A DNA stretch of 64,000 nt, taken from an uncultured Lachnospiraceae bacterium (GTDB lineage Bacteria > Bacillota > Clostridia > Lachnospirales > Lachnospiraceae). The notes beneath the pieces are model-generated. The model ran no database searches. It saw only the letters and a list, made by a program, of their open reading frames with translations, and was not told the origin of the DNA. Below, piece by piece: positions 36,751-45,551 of the stretch. A program made the position numbers and the translations under genes. Numbering within the stretch: the stretch's first letter is position 1; every line of letters begins with the position of its first letter. The stretch lies in assembly GCA_937885345.1 (NCBI GenBank), contig CAKZZH010000133.1, forward strand, positions 1-64,000, in the 5' to 3' direction.

Positions 36751-39336
36751 ATGAAGAAAACAAAAAGAATGATCCTCCTGGCTGTTCTCGGTGCAATTGC
36801 TCTTATCGGACTTATATGGTTCCTTGTATACACCATAAGATTTACGTCCAAGAAGGCATATCTCGATTACATTTCGTCTTATGAGGTTGAGGAAGGTTCG
36901 GAATTCAGTGCACTTTCCGACAGCAGCAAGGATGTTGACGGAATGGTACTTGCAGCAGAGAATGGTAATCTTAAGCTTTATATCAAGGCAGCAACCGGTG
37001 AGGTTGCCGTATATGATAAGAGAAGCGGTGAGACGATTTACTCCAATCCCGTTGCGGCAGATGACGATGCGATCGCCAATACGACCAATAAGAATTATTT
37101 AAAAAGCCAGTTTATACTTACATATTTTAACAAATCAAGACTTGAGAGTACGTTCAATACTTACGCAGATTGCGTAGAACTTGAGCAGCTTGATGTCCAG
37201 GCGATCGAGAACGGTGTAAGATTCCTTTATACTCTCGGTGATCTTTCATCCGAGACTGGTATCGTTCCTACATATATCAGGAAGACAACTCTTGATACGG
37301 TTCTTGCAAACATGTCAGAGGAAGGATACAAGTACACTTCCAAGAAATTCGTTTCATGTGATCTTGGCGATGAATTTCTGATGCTTCTTGAATCGGCAAA
37401 GAACGGTGCAGCGCAGATCAGAAAGCTTAATACTTATTTTGAAGAAGCCGGTTTTACGGTTGATGAGTATGCTGCTGAAATGGAAGCTGCGGGACAGGAA
37501 GCAAGTATTCCTATCTCATTTATGATCCCGCTTGATTATACTCTTCAGGAAGATAACCTTGAGGTTTCCGTACCTATGAAACTGGTCGAGGAAAACGGCG
37601 GCGGATCTGTATACAAGATTCAGCTTCTGGCTTTCTTCGGCGCCGGAGCGGATGACGAAGAGGGATATATACTTGTTCCCAACGGTTCGGGTTCACTCAT
37701 CAATTTTAACAACGGTAAGGCCCTTGCTGTATTCGGTAATGATTATTCCGAGAACGTTTACGGCAATGACTACCTTACTTCGGAATACACCGTAACCGAG
37801 GTTACCGAGAATTGTAAAATGCCTCTTTTTGGTATTTTCAGAAAGAATGAAGGTGTATTTGCCACAATCGAAGAGGGTGCTTCGCTTGCTAATATTACGG
37901 CCAATGTAGCCGGAGAGGTTAACTCATATAATTATGTATATCCTACCTTCTCGTTCAGAGGAAGCGATAGACTTTCAATGTTCGGTACAACCGGTAGCGA
38001 GGCTGAACTCCCGATTGTTGAGACCAATTATTATGATATTAATGTCAGAGTAAGATATACTTTCCTTCCCGGTGATAAGAGCTCATATTATGAAGCTGCC
38101 AATTATTACAGAGACAGACTTATGGCAGAAGGTAGGCTCGAGAACAACGCTGCCACCGGCGATATTAAGTTCTACTATGATGTGATCGGAGGCGTAGAGA
38201 AGACCAAATTCTTCCTTGGCGCACAGTATCGCGGAATGCTTGCAATGACAACTTTCGATCAGGCTGAACAGATTGCTTCGGATCTTGATTCACTTGGTGT
38301 AAAAAACCAGGTTATGAATTTCCAGGGTTGGAGCAAGGGCGGATATTACCACGATGTATTTTCAAGAGTCAGCACCTTGTCAAAACTTGGCGGCAAGAGT
38401 GGAATGGAAGACTTAAGCAGTACACTTGAAGGACTTGGCGGTACGCTCTTTGCCGATGCGGCTTTCCAGAAGGTTACAACCGTTTCGAGCAATTACTCAG
38501 CCAACAATATGACTTCCAGATATTACGGAACAGGTTATATTGCCGAATTCGGACTTGTTAATCCGACATCACTCAGACAGACTTCGGGTCTTGGATACGG
38601 TGAGAACAGATTTTACCTTATCTCGCCCAAATTCCTTGTGCAGTATGTTGATAAGTTCGCTTCCAAGATTTCTTCATACGATATAGGAGGTGTCTCACTC
38701 AGAGATCTCGGAAATCAGCTTCATTCCGACAAGAAGCGTACCAATGTTATCAACAGAGAGGACGCTCTCGATGTTGTGCTCGGACAGCTTCAGAAGATTG
38801 AAGATACAGGTAAGAAAATAATGGTTAATGACGGTAATGATTATTCATTTGCGTATGCGGATGATATAATCAATGCACCGCTTACCGATAATGATTACTA
38901 TGTGATCGACAGCACGGTTCCTTTCTATGAGATGCTTATTCATGGATGTATTGATTACTCGGGCAGCGTTATCAATCTCGGTAACACTACAGACAGTAAT
39001 GATATTATCCTTAATCTCATCGAAACGGGTGCATCTCCTCACTTCGTATTTACATGGGAGAATTCAAACGAGCTTAAGGAGACCGGACTTAACAGATTTT
39101 ATTCAACGACATATTCCTCTTGGAAAGATATTGCTGCTAATATTTACATCGAGGTTAATTCGGTTCTTTCCAAAGTTAGCGATGCATATATTGTTAAGCA
39201 TGAAGTAACCGATGATAATGTTTCGGCAACAACTTACAGTAACGGTGTGGTTATTTATGTTAACCGTACCGATGAAGATGCTACCGTTGACGGTATAACC
39301 GTTAAAGCAAATAGCTATGGTGTAGGAGGAGAGTGA
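36751..39336 (+). CDS. Membrane-anchored DUF5696 protein (861 aa), possible glycosidase-like fold
   Basis: One N-terminal helix (~7-29) anchors a large extracytoplasmic protein. By order of secondary structure I see a beta-rich N-terminal region (~45-440), an alpha/beta region (~450-760) containing GMLAMTTFDQAEQIASDLDS, NQVMNFQGWSKGGYYHDV and VMVNDG/FAYADD-like strand ends, and a beta C-terminus (~770-861). That order (beta sandwich, barrel, beta domain) resembles GH36/GH101-type glycosidases, and acidic residues at strand ends could be catalytic. The family is DUF5696, found next to sugar ABC transporters in Bacillota. The stop overlaps the region just before the next permease. Activity is unproven. 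Confidence 0.72.
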   Translation: MKKTKRMILLAVLGAIALIGLIWFLVYTIRFTSKKAYLDYISSYEVEEGSEFSALSDSSKDVDGMVLAAENGNLKLYIKAATGEVAVYDKRSGETIYSNPVAADDDAIANTTNKNYLKSQFILTYFNKSRLESTFNTYADCVELEQLDVQAIENGVRFLYTLGDLSSETGIVPTYIRKTTLDTVLANMSEEGYKYTSKKFVSCDLGDEFLMLLESAKNGAAQIRKLNTYFEEAGFTVDEYAAEMEAAGQEASIPISFMIPLDYTLQEDNLEVSVPMKLVEENGGGSVYKIQLLAFFGAGADDEEGYILVPNGSGSLINFNNGKALAVFGNDYSENVYGNDYLTSEYTVTEVTENCKMPLFGIFRKNEGVFATIEEGASLANITANVAGEVNSYNYVYPTFSFRGSDRLSMFGTTGSEAELPIVETNYYDINVRVRYTFLPGDKSSYYEAANYYRDRLMAEGRLENNAATGDIKFYYDVIGGVEKTKFFLGAQYRGMLAMTTFDQAEQIASDLDSLGVKNQVMNFQGWSKGGYYHDVFSRVSTLSKLGGKSGMEDLSSTLEGLGGTLFADAAFQKVTTVSSNYSANNMTSRYYGTGYIAEFGLVNPTSLRQTSGLGYGENRFYLISPKFLVQYVDKFASKISSYDIGGVSLRDLGNQLHSDKKRTNVINREDALDVVLGQLQKIEDTGKKIMVNDGNDYSFAYADDIINAPLTDNDYYVIDSTVPFYEMLIHGCIDYSGSVINLGNTTDSNDIILNLIETGASPHFVFTWENSNELKETGLNRFYSTTYSSWKDIAANIYIEVNSVLSKVSDAYIVKHEVTDDNVSATTYSNGVVIYVNRTDEDATVDGITVKANSYGVGGE

Positions 39337-39338
39337 AG

Positions 39339-40259
39339 ATGAATAAGAAGAAAAAAAGACTGACACTATCCACCAAAAGATCGATAACCGGTTTCCTGTT
39401 TATTTTACCCTGGCTGGTCGGATTTATATGGTTCTACGCAAGAAGCTTGTTTATGACCGTTCAGTTCTCGTTATCGAATCTTACCGTTAATACCGGAGGC
39501 GGTTATTCGCTTGAATTTGTCGGATTCGACAATTTCGTATACGCATTTGCTGAGCATGGCACTTTTAAGCAGGTACTTGTTACATCGATAGGAGATATGC
39601 TTATCGATGTGCCGCTCATAACTTTCTTCAGTTTGTTTATGGCACTTCTGCTTAATAACAAATTCCGAGGAAGAACGGTGCTCAGAGCGATATTCTTCCT
39701 TCCGGTAATACTTAACTCGGAAGCCATTTCATCGGCAATGGATATGGCACTCAAGTTAATGTCGGGCGGCCTTTCAAATACCAGTGCCGAGATCGCTTCA
39801 ACCGCTGCATCCTCGGGAGTAAGTATTGATTACTATATCAATATGTTTACATCCCTGGGTATTCCGACGAAGCTGATAGAATATGTTACCGGTGCGGTAT
39901 CACGAATAAGTGATATCATTAATGCTTCGGGTATCCAGATAATCATATTCATTGCCGCATTGCAATCCATACCGGGTTCCATGTATGAGGTTGCCAAGAT
40001 TGAAGGAGCTACATCTTACGAGACATTTTGGAAGGTTACCTTCCCAATGGTTATGCCACATATCATAACTGTTGTCGTGTATACCGTTGTCGACAGTTTT
40101 GTTGACTCGGATGTTGTAGATCTGGCATATAAGACTGCATTTACCAATAAAAACTACGGACTGAGCTCGACGATGAGTTTGGTATCCACGGTTGTCACGT
40201 GTCTGATATTGTTGATAGTGTGCAGGTTTATACAGAAACGAACGTTTTACTATAACTAA
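39339..40259 (+). CDS. Sugar ABC transporter permease (second pair, MalF-like)
   Basis: 306 residues with six helices. A large external loop between helices 3 and 4 (~130-195, GGLSNTSAEIASTAASSG) is longer than in MalF/LplB-type proteins of the first pair. The EAA-type loop is MYEVAKIEGATSYETFWKVTFP. Start ATG 39339 has AGGAGGAG upstream; a GTG at 39333 is within that ribosome site. It is only distantly related to the first pair by eye, so it is not a simple duplication. Together with the permease at 40281 and the binding protein at 43339 it would form a second importer. Confidence 0.9.
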   Translation: MNKKKKRLTLSTKRSITGFLFILPWLVGFIWFYARSLFMTVQFSLSNLTVNTGGGYSLEFVGFDNFVYAFAEHGTFKQVLVTSIGDMLIDVPLITFFSLFMALLLNNKFRGRTVLRAIFFLPVILNSEAISSAMDMALKLMSGGLSNTSAEIASTAASSGVSIDYYINMFTSLGIPTKLIEYVTGAVSRISDIINASGIQIIIFIAALQSIPGSMYEVAKIEGATSYETFWKVTFPMVMPHIITVVVYTVVDSFVDSDVVDLAYKTAFTNKNYGLSSTMSLVSTVVTCLILLIVCRFIQKRTFYYN

Positions 40260-40280
40260 GGAAAGGAGGAATGTAATACA

Positions 40281-41303
40281 ATGGCAGAAAACACAACGAC
40301 TGCAGAAAATACAGTTTCTGAAGCAAAAGATACTTCATCAAAGAAGCGTTTTACATTACCGAAGGTTAGTGCCAATACCAGAAGTCAGATATCGGGCAGC
40401 GCTAAGAGTATTGCCCTTGGTATATTTAAATGGGTCATCCTTATCGGTATAGCGTATGTTATTATCGGACCTGTTCTCGGTATCATTTCACGTTCCTTCT
40501 TCTCCGATGCCGATAATTACAATACCATGGTTTATTTGATCCCGAATAGCCCTACGATTGAGAGATATGAAACATCGATTAAATATCTTGATTATTGGAA
40601 GACAATGGGAGCGTCAATTATTTACTCGCTCACCCTTATGGTTATTCAGGTATTCATATGTTCAATGGTCGGCTACGGCTTTGCCAGGTTTAATTTTCCT
40701 GGCAAAGGATTCCTTTTCGGATGCGTGGTTTTGATGATCGTAATACCTACTCATACGATCATGTTACCTTTGTATATGACATTTTCAAATTTCGATATTT
40801 TTGGTATAATAAAGGCTGTAAGCGGTTCGAGCCTTAACCTCTTGTCAACGCCTGTACCGGTGTATATAATGACTGCTCTTGGATGCGGTTTAAGATCCGG
40901 TCTATATATATACATATTTAATCAGTTCTTCAGGGGACTTCCCAAGGAGATTGAGGAGGCGGCATTTGTTGACGGCTGCGGAATGTGGTATACGTATTTT
41001 AACATTATGCTTAGAAATGCGATGCCTTCAATTATTACGGTTGCGATATTCTCGCTTGTATGGCAGTACAATGATACTTTCTATGCAAGACTATTCGTGA
41101 TCAGTGATGATATCGTTATCAGTAAGAAGATTGCAGGACTTACGGCAACGATAAGTAATTCGCTTAAAATATACGATCCGAATATTCTAGAATTGTATAT
41201 GAATGCAGGAATCGTACTTGTTATGATCCCGCTTATAATAATTTACATTGTGCTTCAAAGACAGTTTATTGAAGGTGTTGAACGTAGTGGTATTGTTGGT
41301 TGA
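40281..41303 (+). CDS. Sugar ABC transporter permease (second pair, MalG-like)
   Basis: 340 residues with a ~45-residue polar N-terminus and six helices. The EAA motif is EIEEAAFVDGCGMWYTYFNIMLR. Motifs GFARFNFPGKGFLFG and MVIPTHTIMLPLYMTF are typical of CUT1 permeases. An AAGGAGGAA site precedes the start. Partner of the permease 21 bases upstream. The next gene is 86 bases away and carries a possible promoter-like GGGTATAAAATACCC palindrome, so the lipoproteins downstream may also be transcribed separately. Confidence 0.9.
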   Translation: MAENTTTAENTVSEAKDTSSKKRFTLPKVSANTRSQISGSAKSIALGIFKWVILIGIAYVIIGPVLGIISRSFFSDADNYNTMVYLIPNSPTIERYETSIKYLDYWKTMGASIIYSLTLMVIQVFICSMVGYGFARFNFPGKGFLFGCVVLMIVIPTHTIMLPLYMTFSNFDIFGIIKAVSGSSLNLLSTPVPVYIMTALGCGLRSGLYIYIFNQFFRGLPKEIEEAAFVDGCGMWYTYFNIMLRNAMPSIITVAIFSLVWQYNDTFYARLFVISDDIVISKKIAGLTATISNSLKIYDPNILELYMNAGIVLVMIPLIIIYIVLQRQFIEGVERSGIVG

Positions 41304-41389
41304 TACCTGCTATGTTAACATACAAATGGGTATAAAATACCCGGGAGTCAAATCACACAAATTCTAAAAAAAGAAGGAGGATTTAAGAA

Positions 41390-43315
41390 GTGAGAAAGAA
41401 CAAATTGGTGGCTTTAGCGCTTGTTGCAGCGATGGCTATTACAGCATCTGCATGTACAGGAACAAGTTCCTCAAGCAGCGCAAGTTCATCACAGTCAAGT
41501 CAGGCAGAAGCTTCTTCCAGCGAATCATCTAAAGATCTTGAAGAAGAGACCACTACAGAAGCTCCTGCACCGGTAGAGGTTGAGGGAGACCTTGATTTTG
41601 AGGACGGTAATTACGCATTTGCCAAGGTAATTTCAGGCGCAGACAAATCAGAACTTTCTGTAGTTGACTACAATGGTTCAAAAGCTCTTTATGCTAAGAA
41701 TACAGAGGGCGAAAAGATGTCCGTCGGTTTCGATGTTAATGCTATTCTTGGCGAAAATGTTACTAAGCTTGCAAAGATTCAGGTTAATATCGGTATTGAA
41801 TCATCTGATTCTGAATTCTATTCAGCAAGTGGTTTCATTTACTCTTATGCAGGAGAAGTAGCAAAAGAGGTTAAGGGTGATGCTTGGTCAGTATATCTTG
41901 AAACAGCTAATCCTAAGACTGTTACTTTTGATTTATCAGGTGTTACCTTCGTTGATGGCGCAAACAACTACATCGCGATTACAAAGGAGACAGACAACGC
42001 TCCCGCAGCTCAGAATATGTATTTTGATAATATCGTTTTCTATGATGCTGACGATAATGTTCTTGCAGCAGATTCAACCGCTGAGGCAGGTGCGATCGGT
42101 GAGAGCGCAGGTGCTGACAGAATGAACCTTTTCGGTATTGAGAAGGCAATCACTATTGATGATTTCGCAGGTGTTAAGGATGGCGGTTGGTCACAGGGTG
42201 CACAGATCACTCTTACTGAGGATCAGTTAGCTGCACTTGTTCCCGGATCTGTAATCGAAATAAGCTACAAGTCTGAGAACGGTGAGCTTTGGATCGTTCT
42301 TCCCGGTGCACCACAGTGGCAGAGAATCGGCGATGGTGACTATGCAGGCAATAAAGGTGCAAACGGATATGCATATGTTAACGGTGCAGGTAATATAGCA
42401 CAGATCACATATGAGCAGATTGCTGCTGTTCTTGGTGAAGATACCACTGCTTGGGGTAATGTACTCCAGTGTGAGTCATCAGGAGCTTGGGAAGTTAATT
42501 CCGTTAAGATCGGTACTAAGGTTGATAACTATGTAGTAACCGGAGCAACAAGCCTTGGTGCTTCTACTAAGGATGGCGGTTGGTCACAGGGTGCACAGAT
42601 CACTCTTACTGAGGATCAGATAGCTCTTCTTGTTCCCGGAAGTGCATTTGAGATTTCTTATAAGTCTGTGACAGGCGAGATGTGGATGGTATTCCCCGGC
42701 GCTACTAAGGGTTGGACCAGAGTTGGTCAGGCTAACTACGCAGGAGATAATTATGCTAACGGATCTGCACAGTGTGACGGTTCTACAGCAGTATTAACTT
42801 ATGAGCAGATTGCTGCGGTCCTTGGTGACAGCGTTGCTGATTGGGGCAATGTGATCCAGTGTGAAGCATCTTCGGCTTGGGAAGTAACAGATATTAAGAT
42901 CGGTACCGCTACCAAGGTTGTACAGGCTAACTCATTTGTTGATGTTCCTGATTTCGCAGGTGTTAAGGATGGCGGTTGGTCACAGGGTGCACAGATCACT
43001 CTTACTGAGGATCAGTTAGCTGCACTTGTTCCCGGATCTGTAATCGAAATAAGCTACAAGTCTGAGAACGGTGAGCTTTGGATCGTTCTTCCCGGTGCAC
43101 CACAGTGGCAGAGAATCGGCGATGGTGACTATGCAGGCAATAAAGGTGCAAACGGATATGCATATGTTAACGGTGCAGGTAATATAGCACAGATCACATA
43201 TGAGCAGATTGCTGCTGTTCTTGGTGAAGATACCACTGCTTGGGGTAATGTACTCCAGTGTGAGGCATCAGGTGCTTGGGAAGTTAACTCATTAAAGATT
43301 GGTATTGCAAAGTAA
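41390..43315 (+). CDS. Lipoprotein with an N-terminal beta domain and three tandem beta-rich repeats
   Basis: 641 residues. The start codon is GTG 41390, with AGAAGGAGG upstream. The lipobox is ASAC (Cys ~22), then a Ser/Glu-rich linker (~25-65). A beta domain (~65-225) follows, then three repeats of ~125-130 residues beginning KDGGWSQGAQITLTEDQ and ending in ..WEV.S(V/L)KIG. Each has the pattern G(E)LW(I/M)V.PGA..W.R(V/I)G...YAG, with surface tryptophans as in carbohydrate-binding modules. Repeats 1 and 3 share 315 bases without a difference. No catalytic residues are evident. It sits between the second permease pair and its solute-binding protein, so a surface glycan-capture lipoprotein is the likely role. 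Confidence 0.75.
   Translation: MRKNKLVALALVAAMAITASACTGTSSSSSASSSQSSQAEASSSESSKDLEEETTTEAPAPVEVEGDLDFEDGNYAFAKVISGADKSELSVVDYNGSKALYAKNTEGEKMSVGFDVNAILGENVTKLAKIQVNIGIESSDSEFYSASGFIYSYAGEVAKEVKGDAWSVYLETANPKTVTFDLSGVTFVDGANNYIAITKETDNAPAAQNMYFDNIVFYDADDNVLAADSTAEAGAIGESAGADRMNLFGIEKAITIDDFAGVKDGGWSQGAQITLTEDQLAALVPGSVIEISYKSENGELWIVLPGAPQWQRIGDGDYAGNKGANGYAYVNGAGNIAQITYEQIAAVLGEDTTAWGNVLQCESSGAWEVNSVKIGTKVDNYVVTGATSLGASTKDGGWSQGAQITLTEDQIALLVPGSAFEISYKSVTGEMWMVFPGATKGWTRVGQANYAGDNYANGSAQCDGSTAVLTYEQIAAVLGDSVADWGNVIQCEASSAWEVTDIKIGTATKVVQANSFVDVPDFAGVKDGGWSQGAQITLTEDQLAALVPGSVIEISYKSENGELWIVLPGAPQWQRIGDGDYAGNKGANGYAYVNGAGNIAQITYEQIAAVLGEDTTAWGNVLQCEASGAWEVNSLKIGIAK
42161..42475 (+). repeat. 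315-bp perfect repeat, copy A
   Basis: Identical by eye over all 315 bases to 42950-43264 (offset 789). The middle repeat unit shares only a ~50-base identical core near 42570-42617. Confidence 0.92.
42950..43264 (+). repeat. 315-bp perfect repeat, copy B
   Basis: Second copy of 42161-42475, in the same orientation and reading frame. The flanks diverge immediately after GTGAG. Confidence 0.92.
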
Positions 43316-43338
43316 TTAAAGAGAGGTAGAATAGATCG

Positions 43339-44739
43339 ATGAGAAAAACATTCAAAAAAGTTGCTGCTGCAGGCCTTTGCTTAGCAATGGTCGCAGGTCT
43401 TGCAGCATGTACAGGTACAGGCAGTTCTTCTTCGGCTTCAGGCGCATCATCTGCTACATCAAGCGCAGCTGATTCAAGCGCATCTGGAGAAACCGGAACA
43501 AGAACCATTAAGATTGGTACATGGTATGACATTTATTATGACAGTACACATGCCGATATCTATGCAGATCCTTCTGTTTCCGATGAGGAACTTGCGCAGA
43601 AGCATTTCGATGCTCTTAAGGCAGTAGAGGAAAAGTACAATGTTAAACTTGAGTATGTAAACCTTACTTACGAAGGAATTCAGGAGTCAATCAATACTTC
43701 AATTCTTGCAGGTAAGCCTGACTGCGATATTTACCTTTGCGCACCTGCATTTGGTATTCCTGCAGCAGTTAACGGATATTGTGCTAACCTTGAGGAGGTG
43801 CTCCCTGCTGACGCTGATGTTCTTACGGATCAGAATATTCTTTCAACGATCGATATCGGTATTGAAGGAAAGCACCTTATGACTGTTGTTGCCGGTGAGG
43901 CAATTACTGTCGGTTCATATGTTCTTGCATTCAATAAGCAGATGCTTGATGATGCAGGTCTTGAGGATCCTAACAAGCTCTATGAAAACGATGAGTGGAC
44001 ATGGGACAAATTTAAGGATTATCTTAAGGCTCTTACCAAGGATACAGACGGTGATGGTGTAACTGATGTATACGGATTCGGTACACGTTATGATAACCTT
44101 CTTACCGGACTCCTTTTCAGCAACGGTACAACAATCGCTTCTACCAATAAGGAGAATGTATCAAGTAAGGAAGTTGGAGAGGTTCTTGATTTTATCTACA
44201 ATATGTACAATGTTGATAAGACCGCAAGACCCTGGAATGCCGATGACTGGAATGATAACCAGAACAGCTATCTGAATCAGGAAGTTGCTTGCTGGGTAAC
44301 CGCAGCTTGGATTTCAGATCAAAACAAGGATTATGATCTTGGATTTGATATCATTTGGGCTCCTTGGCCTATCGGACCTTCCGGTGATAAGGAAACCAAT
44401 GCTACCAAGAACGGTCTTGATGCCAATGTTTACATGATCCCTACCGGTGTTAAGGATCCTGAACTTGTTTACAATGTATTCTCTGATTACCTTGATTGGT
44501 ACGGTGACGACTACGATCTCCGCGATGAGGTTGGCGAGTGGTGGCATGATAGAGCTATAACCGAGGATAACTTCCAGGTTATGTACGAATGTGGTCTTAA
44601 GAGCACACTTGATCTTTGGAACTCTATCGGTGTTGATTATCAGATTCCTTCACTTCTTGACGGAACCATGACAGCAGCGCAGTTCCAGGAGACAAATAAG
44701 CAGCTTGTACAGAGTGCACTTGATGCAATGTATAACTAA
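43339..44739 (+). CDS. Extracellular sugar-binding lipoprotein of the second ABC importer
   Basis: 466 residues, family-1-type solute-binding protein. The lipobox is LAAC (Cys ~24), followed by a Ser/Ala linker (~27-50). The mature domain contains IKIGTWYDIYYDS, LAGKPDCDIYLCAPAFGIPA, YVLAFNKQMLDDAGLEDPNK and a calcium-loop-like DTDGDGVTDVYGFGTRYDN, typical of CUT1 binding proteins. A normal length (~440 mature residues) contrasts with the ~1000-residue binding protein at 29610. Strong local translation signals and its own downstream terminator suggest high expression. Likely ligand by context: mannooligosaccharides. Confidence 0.92.
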   Translation: MRKTFKKVAAAGLCLAMVAGLAACTGTGSSSSASGASSATSSAADSSASGETGTRTIKIGTWYDIYYDSTHADIYADPSVSDEELAQKHFDALKAVEEKYNVKLEYVNLTYEGIQESINTSILAGKPDCDIYLCAPAFGIPAAVNGYCANLEEVLPADADVLTDQNILSTIDIGIEGKHLMTVVAGEAITVGSYVLAFNKQMLDDAGLEDPNKLYENDEWTWDKFKDYLKALTKDTDGDGVTDVYGFGTRYDNLLTGLLFSNGTTIASTNKENVSSKEVGEVLDFIYNMYNVDKTARPWNADDWNDNQNSYLNQEVACWVTAAWISDQNKDYDLGFDIIWAPWPIGPSGDKETNATKNGLDANVYMIPTGVKDPELVYNVFSDYLDWYGDDYDLRDEVGEWWHDRAITEDNFQVMYECGLKSTLDLWNSIGVDYQIPSLLDGTMTAAQFQETNKQLVQSALDAMYN

Positions 44740-44762
44740 GATTTATGGCAATTTAATATAAG

Positions 44763-44793
44763 AACTGCCGTTAATGCTTATTTAGCGGCAGTT
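44763..44793 (+). other. Intergenic hairpin after the binding-protein gene
   Basis: AACTGCCG (44763-44770) pairs with CGGCAGTT (44786-44793). There is no T-run after it, so it is more likely an mRNA-stabilising or attenuating structure than a terminator. Confidence 0.55.
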
Positions 44794-44811
44794 GATCCTG
44801 ATTGCCAAGTG

Positions 44812-44850
44812 GCCCGCACATGCAATGCGTTGCCTGTGCGGGCTATTTTT
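44812..44850 (+). terminator. Terminator between the binding-protein gene and DUF624 copy 2
   Basis: GCCCGCACA (44812-44820) and TGTGCGGGC (44835-44843) form a 9-bp GC-rich stem followed by TATTTTT. It overlaps the 5' extension of the next open frame, which argues for the later start at 44881. Confidence 0.8.
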
Positions 44851-44880
44851 AACGCAAAATTCAGATTTGGAGGCAGTAGA

Positions 44881-45516
44881 TTGTTCTCTCCGGACGGTGT
44901 TTTATCAAGAGTAATGACGACAATTTTTGACTTGATCGTCGTCGGAATATTATGGGTTGTTTGCAGTTTGCCTATTATTACGATAGGTATATCGACAACA
45001 TGCGCATATTATACGATGTCAAAGGTTGTAAGGCATCATGAAGGCAAACTTCTCAGGGAGTTCTTTACCTGTTTTAAGAATAATTTCCTTCAGGCGCTTT
45101 GGATGAATCTTATATTCTTAGTTATCGTATTTATACTTGCTCTTGATCTGTATTATATCTACCATCAGGAGGGTAATTTCGCCAACAGTATATTTATTGT
45201 TTTGGTCGGAATATCCGCGATCTATCTTGGTATTATGGCTTATTATCCTGCTTTTTTATCAAGATTTGCCATGAAGAACTTCCGGTTATTCAAGACCATT
45301 TCAATTGCTTCTTTTAAGTTCCTGCCGGTCACAGCATTAATGCTGGTCGTATTTGCGGTTATGGTAATAGGCATATACCTGATGCCATGGGCAGTGTTTA
45401 TTTTCCCCGGATTATACTTGTTTATAATGACATTTCCGATGGAATATGTGCTTAAGAAATTTATGAAGAAGCCCGAAGAGGGAGATCCCGAAGCGGACAA
45501 ATGGTATTACAAGTAA
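44881..45516 (+). CDS. DUF624 (YesL-like) membrane protein, copy 2
   Basis: 211 residues from TTG 44881 (LFSPDGVLSRVMTTIFDL), selected because TTTGGAGGC lies ~8 bases upstream and the open frame before it runs through a terminator hairpin. Five or six hydrophobic helices, with ILWVVCSLPIITIGISTTCAYYTMSK as the family motif and the same C-terminal '(K/E)WYYK' ending as copy 1 at 28916. It follows the second binding protein, mirroring the placement of copy 1 beside the first binding protein. Confidence 0.8.
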   Translation: MFSPDGVLSRVMTTIFDLIVVGILWVVCSLPIITIGISTTCAYYTMSKVVRHHEGKLLREFFTCFKNNFLQALWMNLIFLVIVFILALDLYYIYHQEGNFANSIFIVLVGISAIYLGIMAYYPAFLSRFAMKNFRLFKTISIASFKFLPVTALMLVVFAVMVIGIYLMPWAVFIFPGLYLFIMTFPMEYVLKKFMKKPEEGDPEADKWYYK

Positions 45517-45551
45517 AATAATTATATTTTATTGGTTTAAGGAGAGGAATA

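Noticed and set aside
41330..41345. GGGTATAAAATACCC palindrome as an operator
   Set aside because: It may simply be a -10 region (TATAAA) with flanking symmetry. A single short AT-centred palindrome is too weak to report as a site.
42161..43264. Possible CRISPR array or phage repeat
   Set aside because: The repeats are long, coding, in frame and part of a lipoprotein. There are no short regular direct repeats with unique spacers and no cas genes.
44809..44880. N-terminal extension of DUF624 copy 2 from GTG 44809
   Set aside because: The stretch forms a GC-rich hairpin with a T-run (terminator), and a proper ribosome site precedes TTG 44881.
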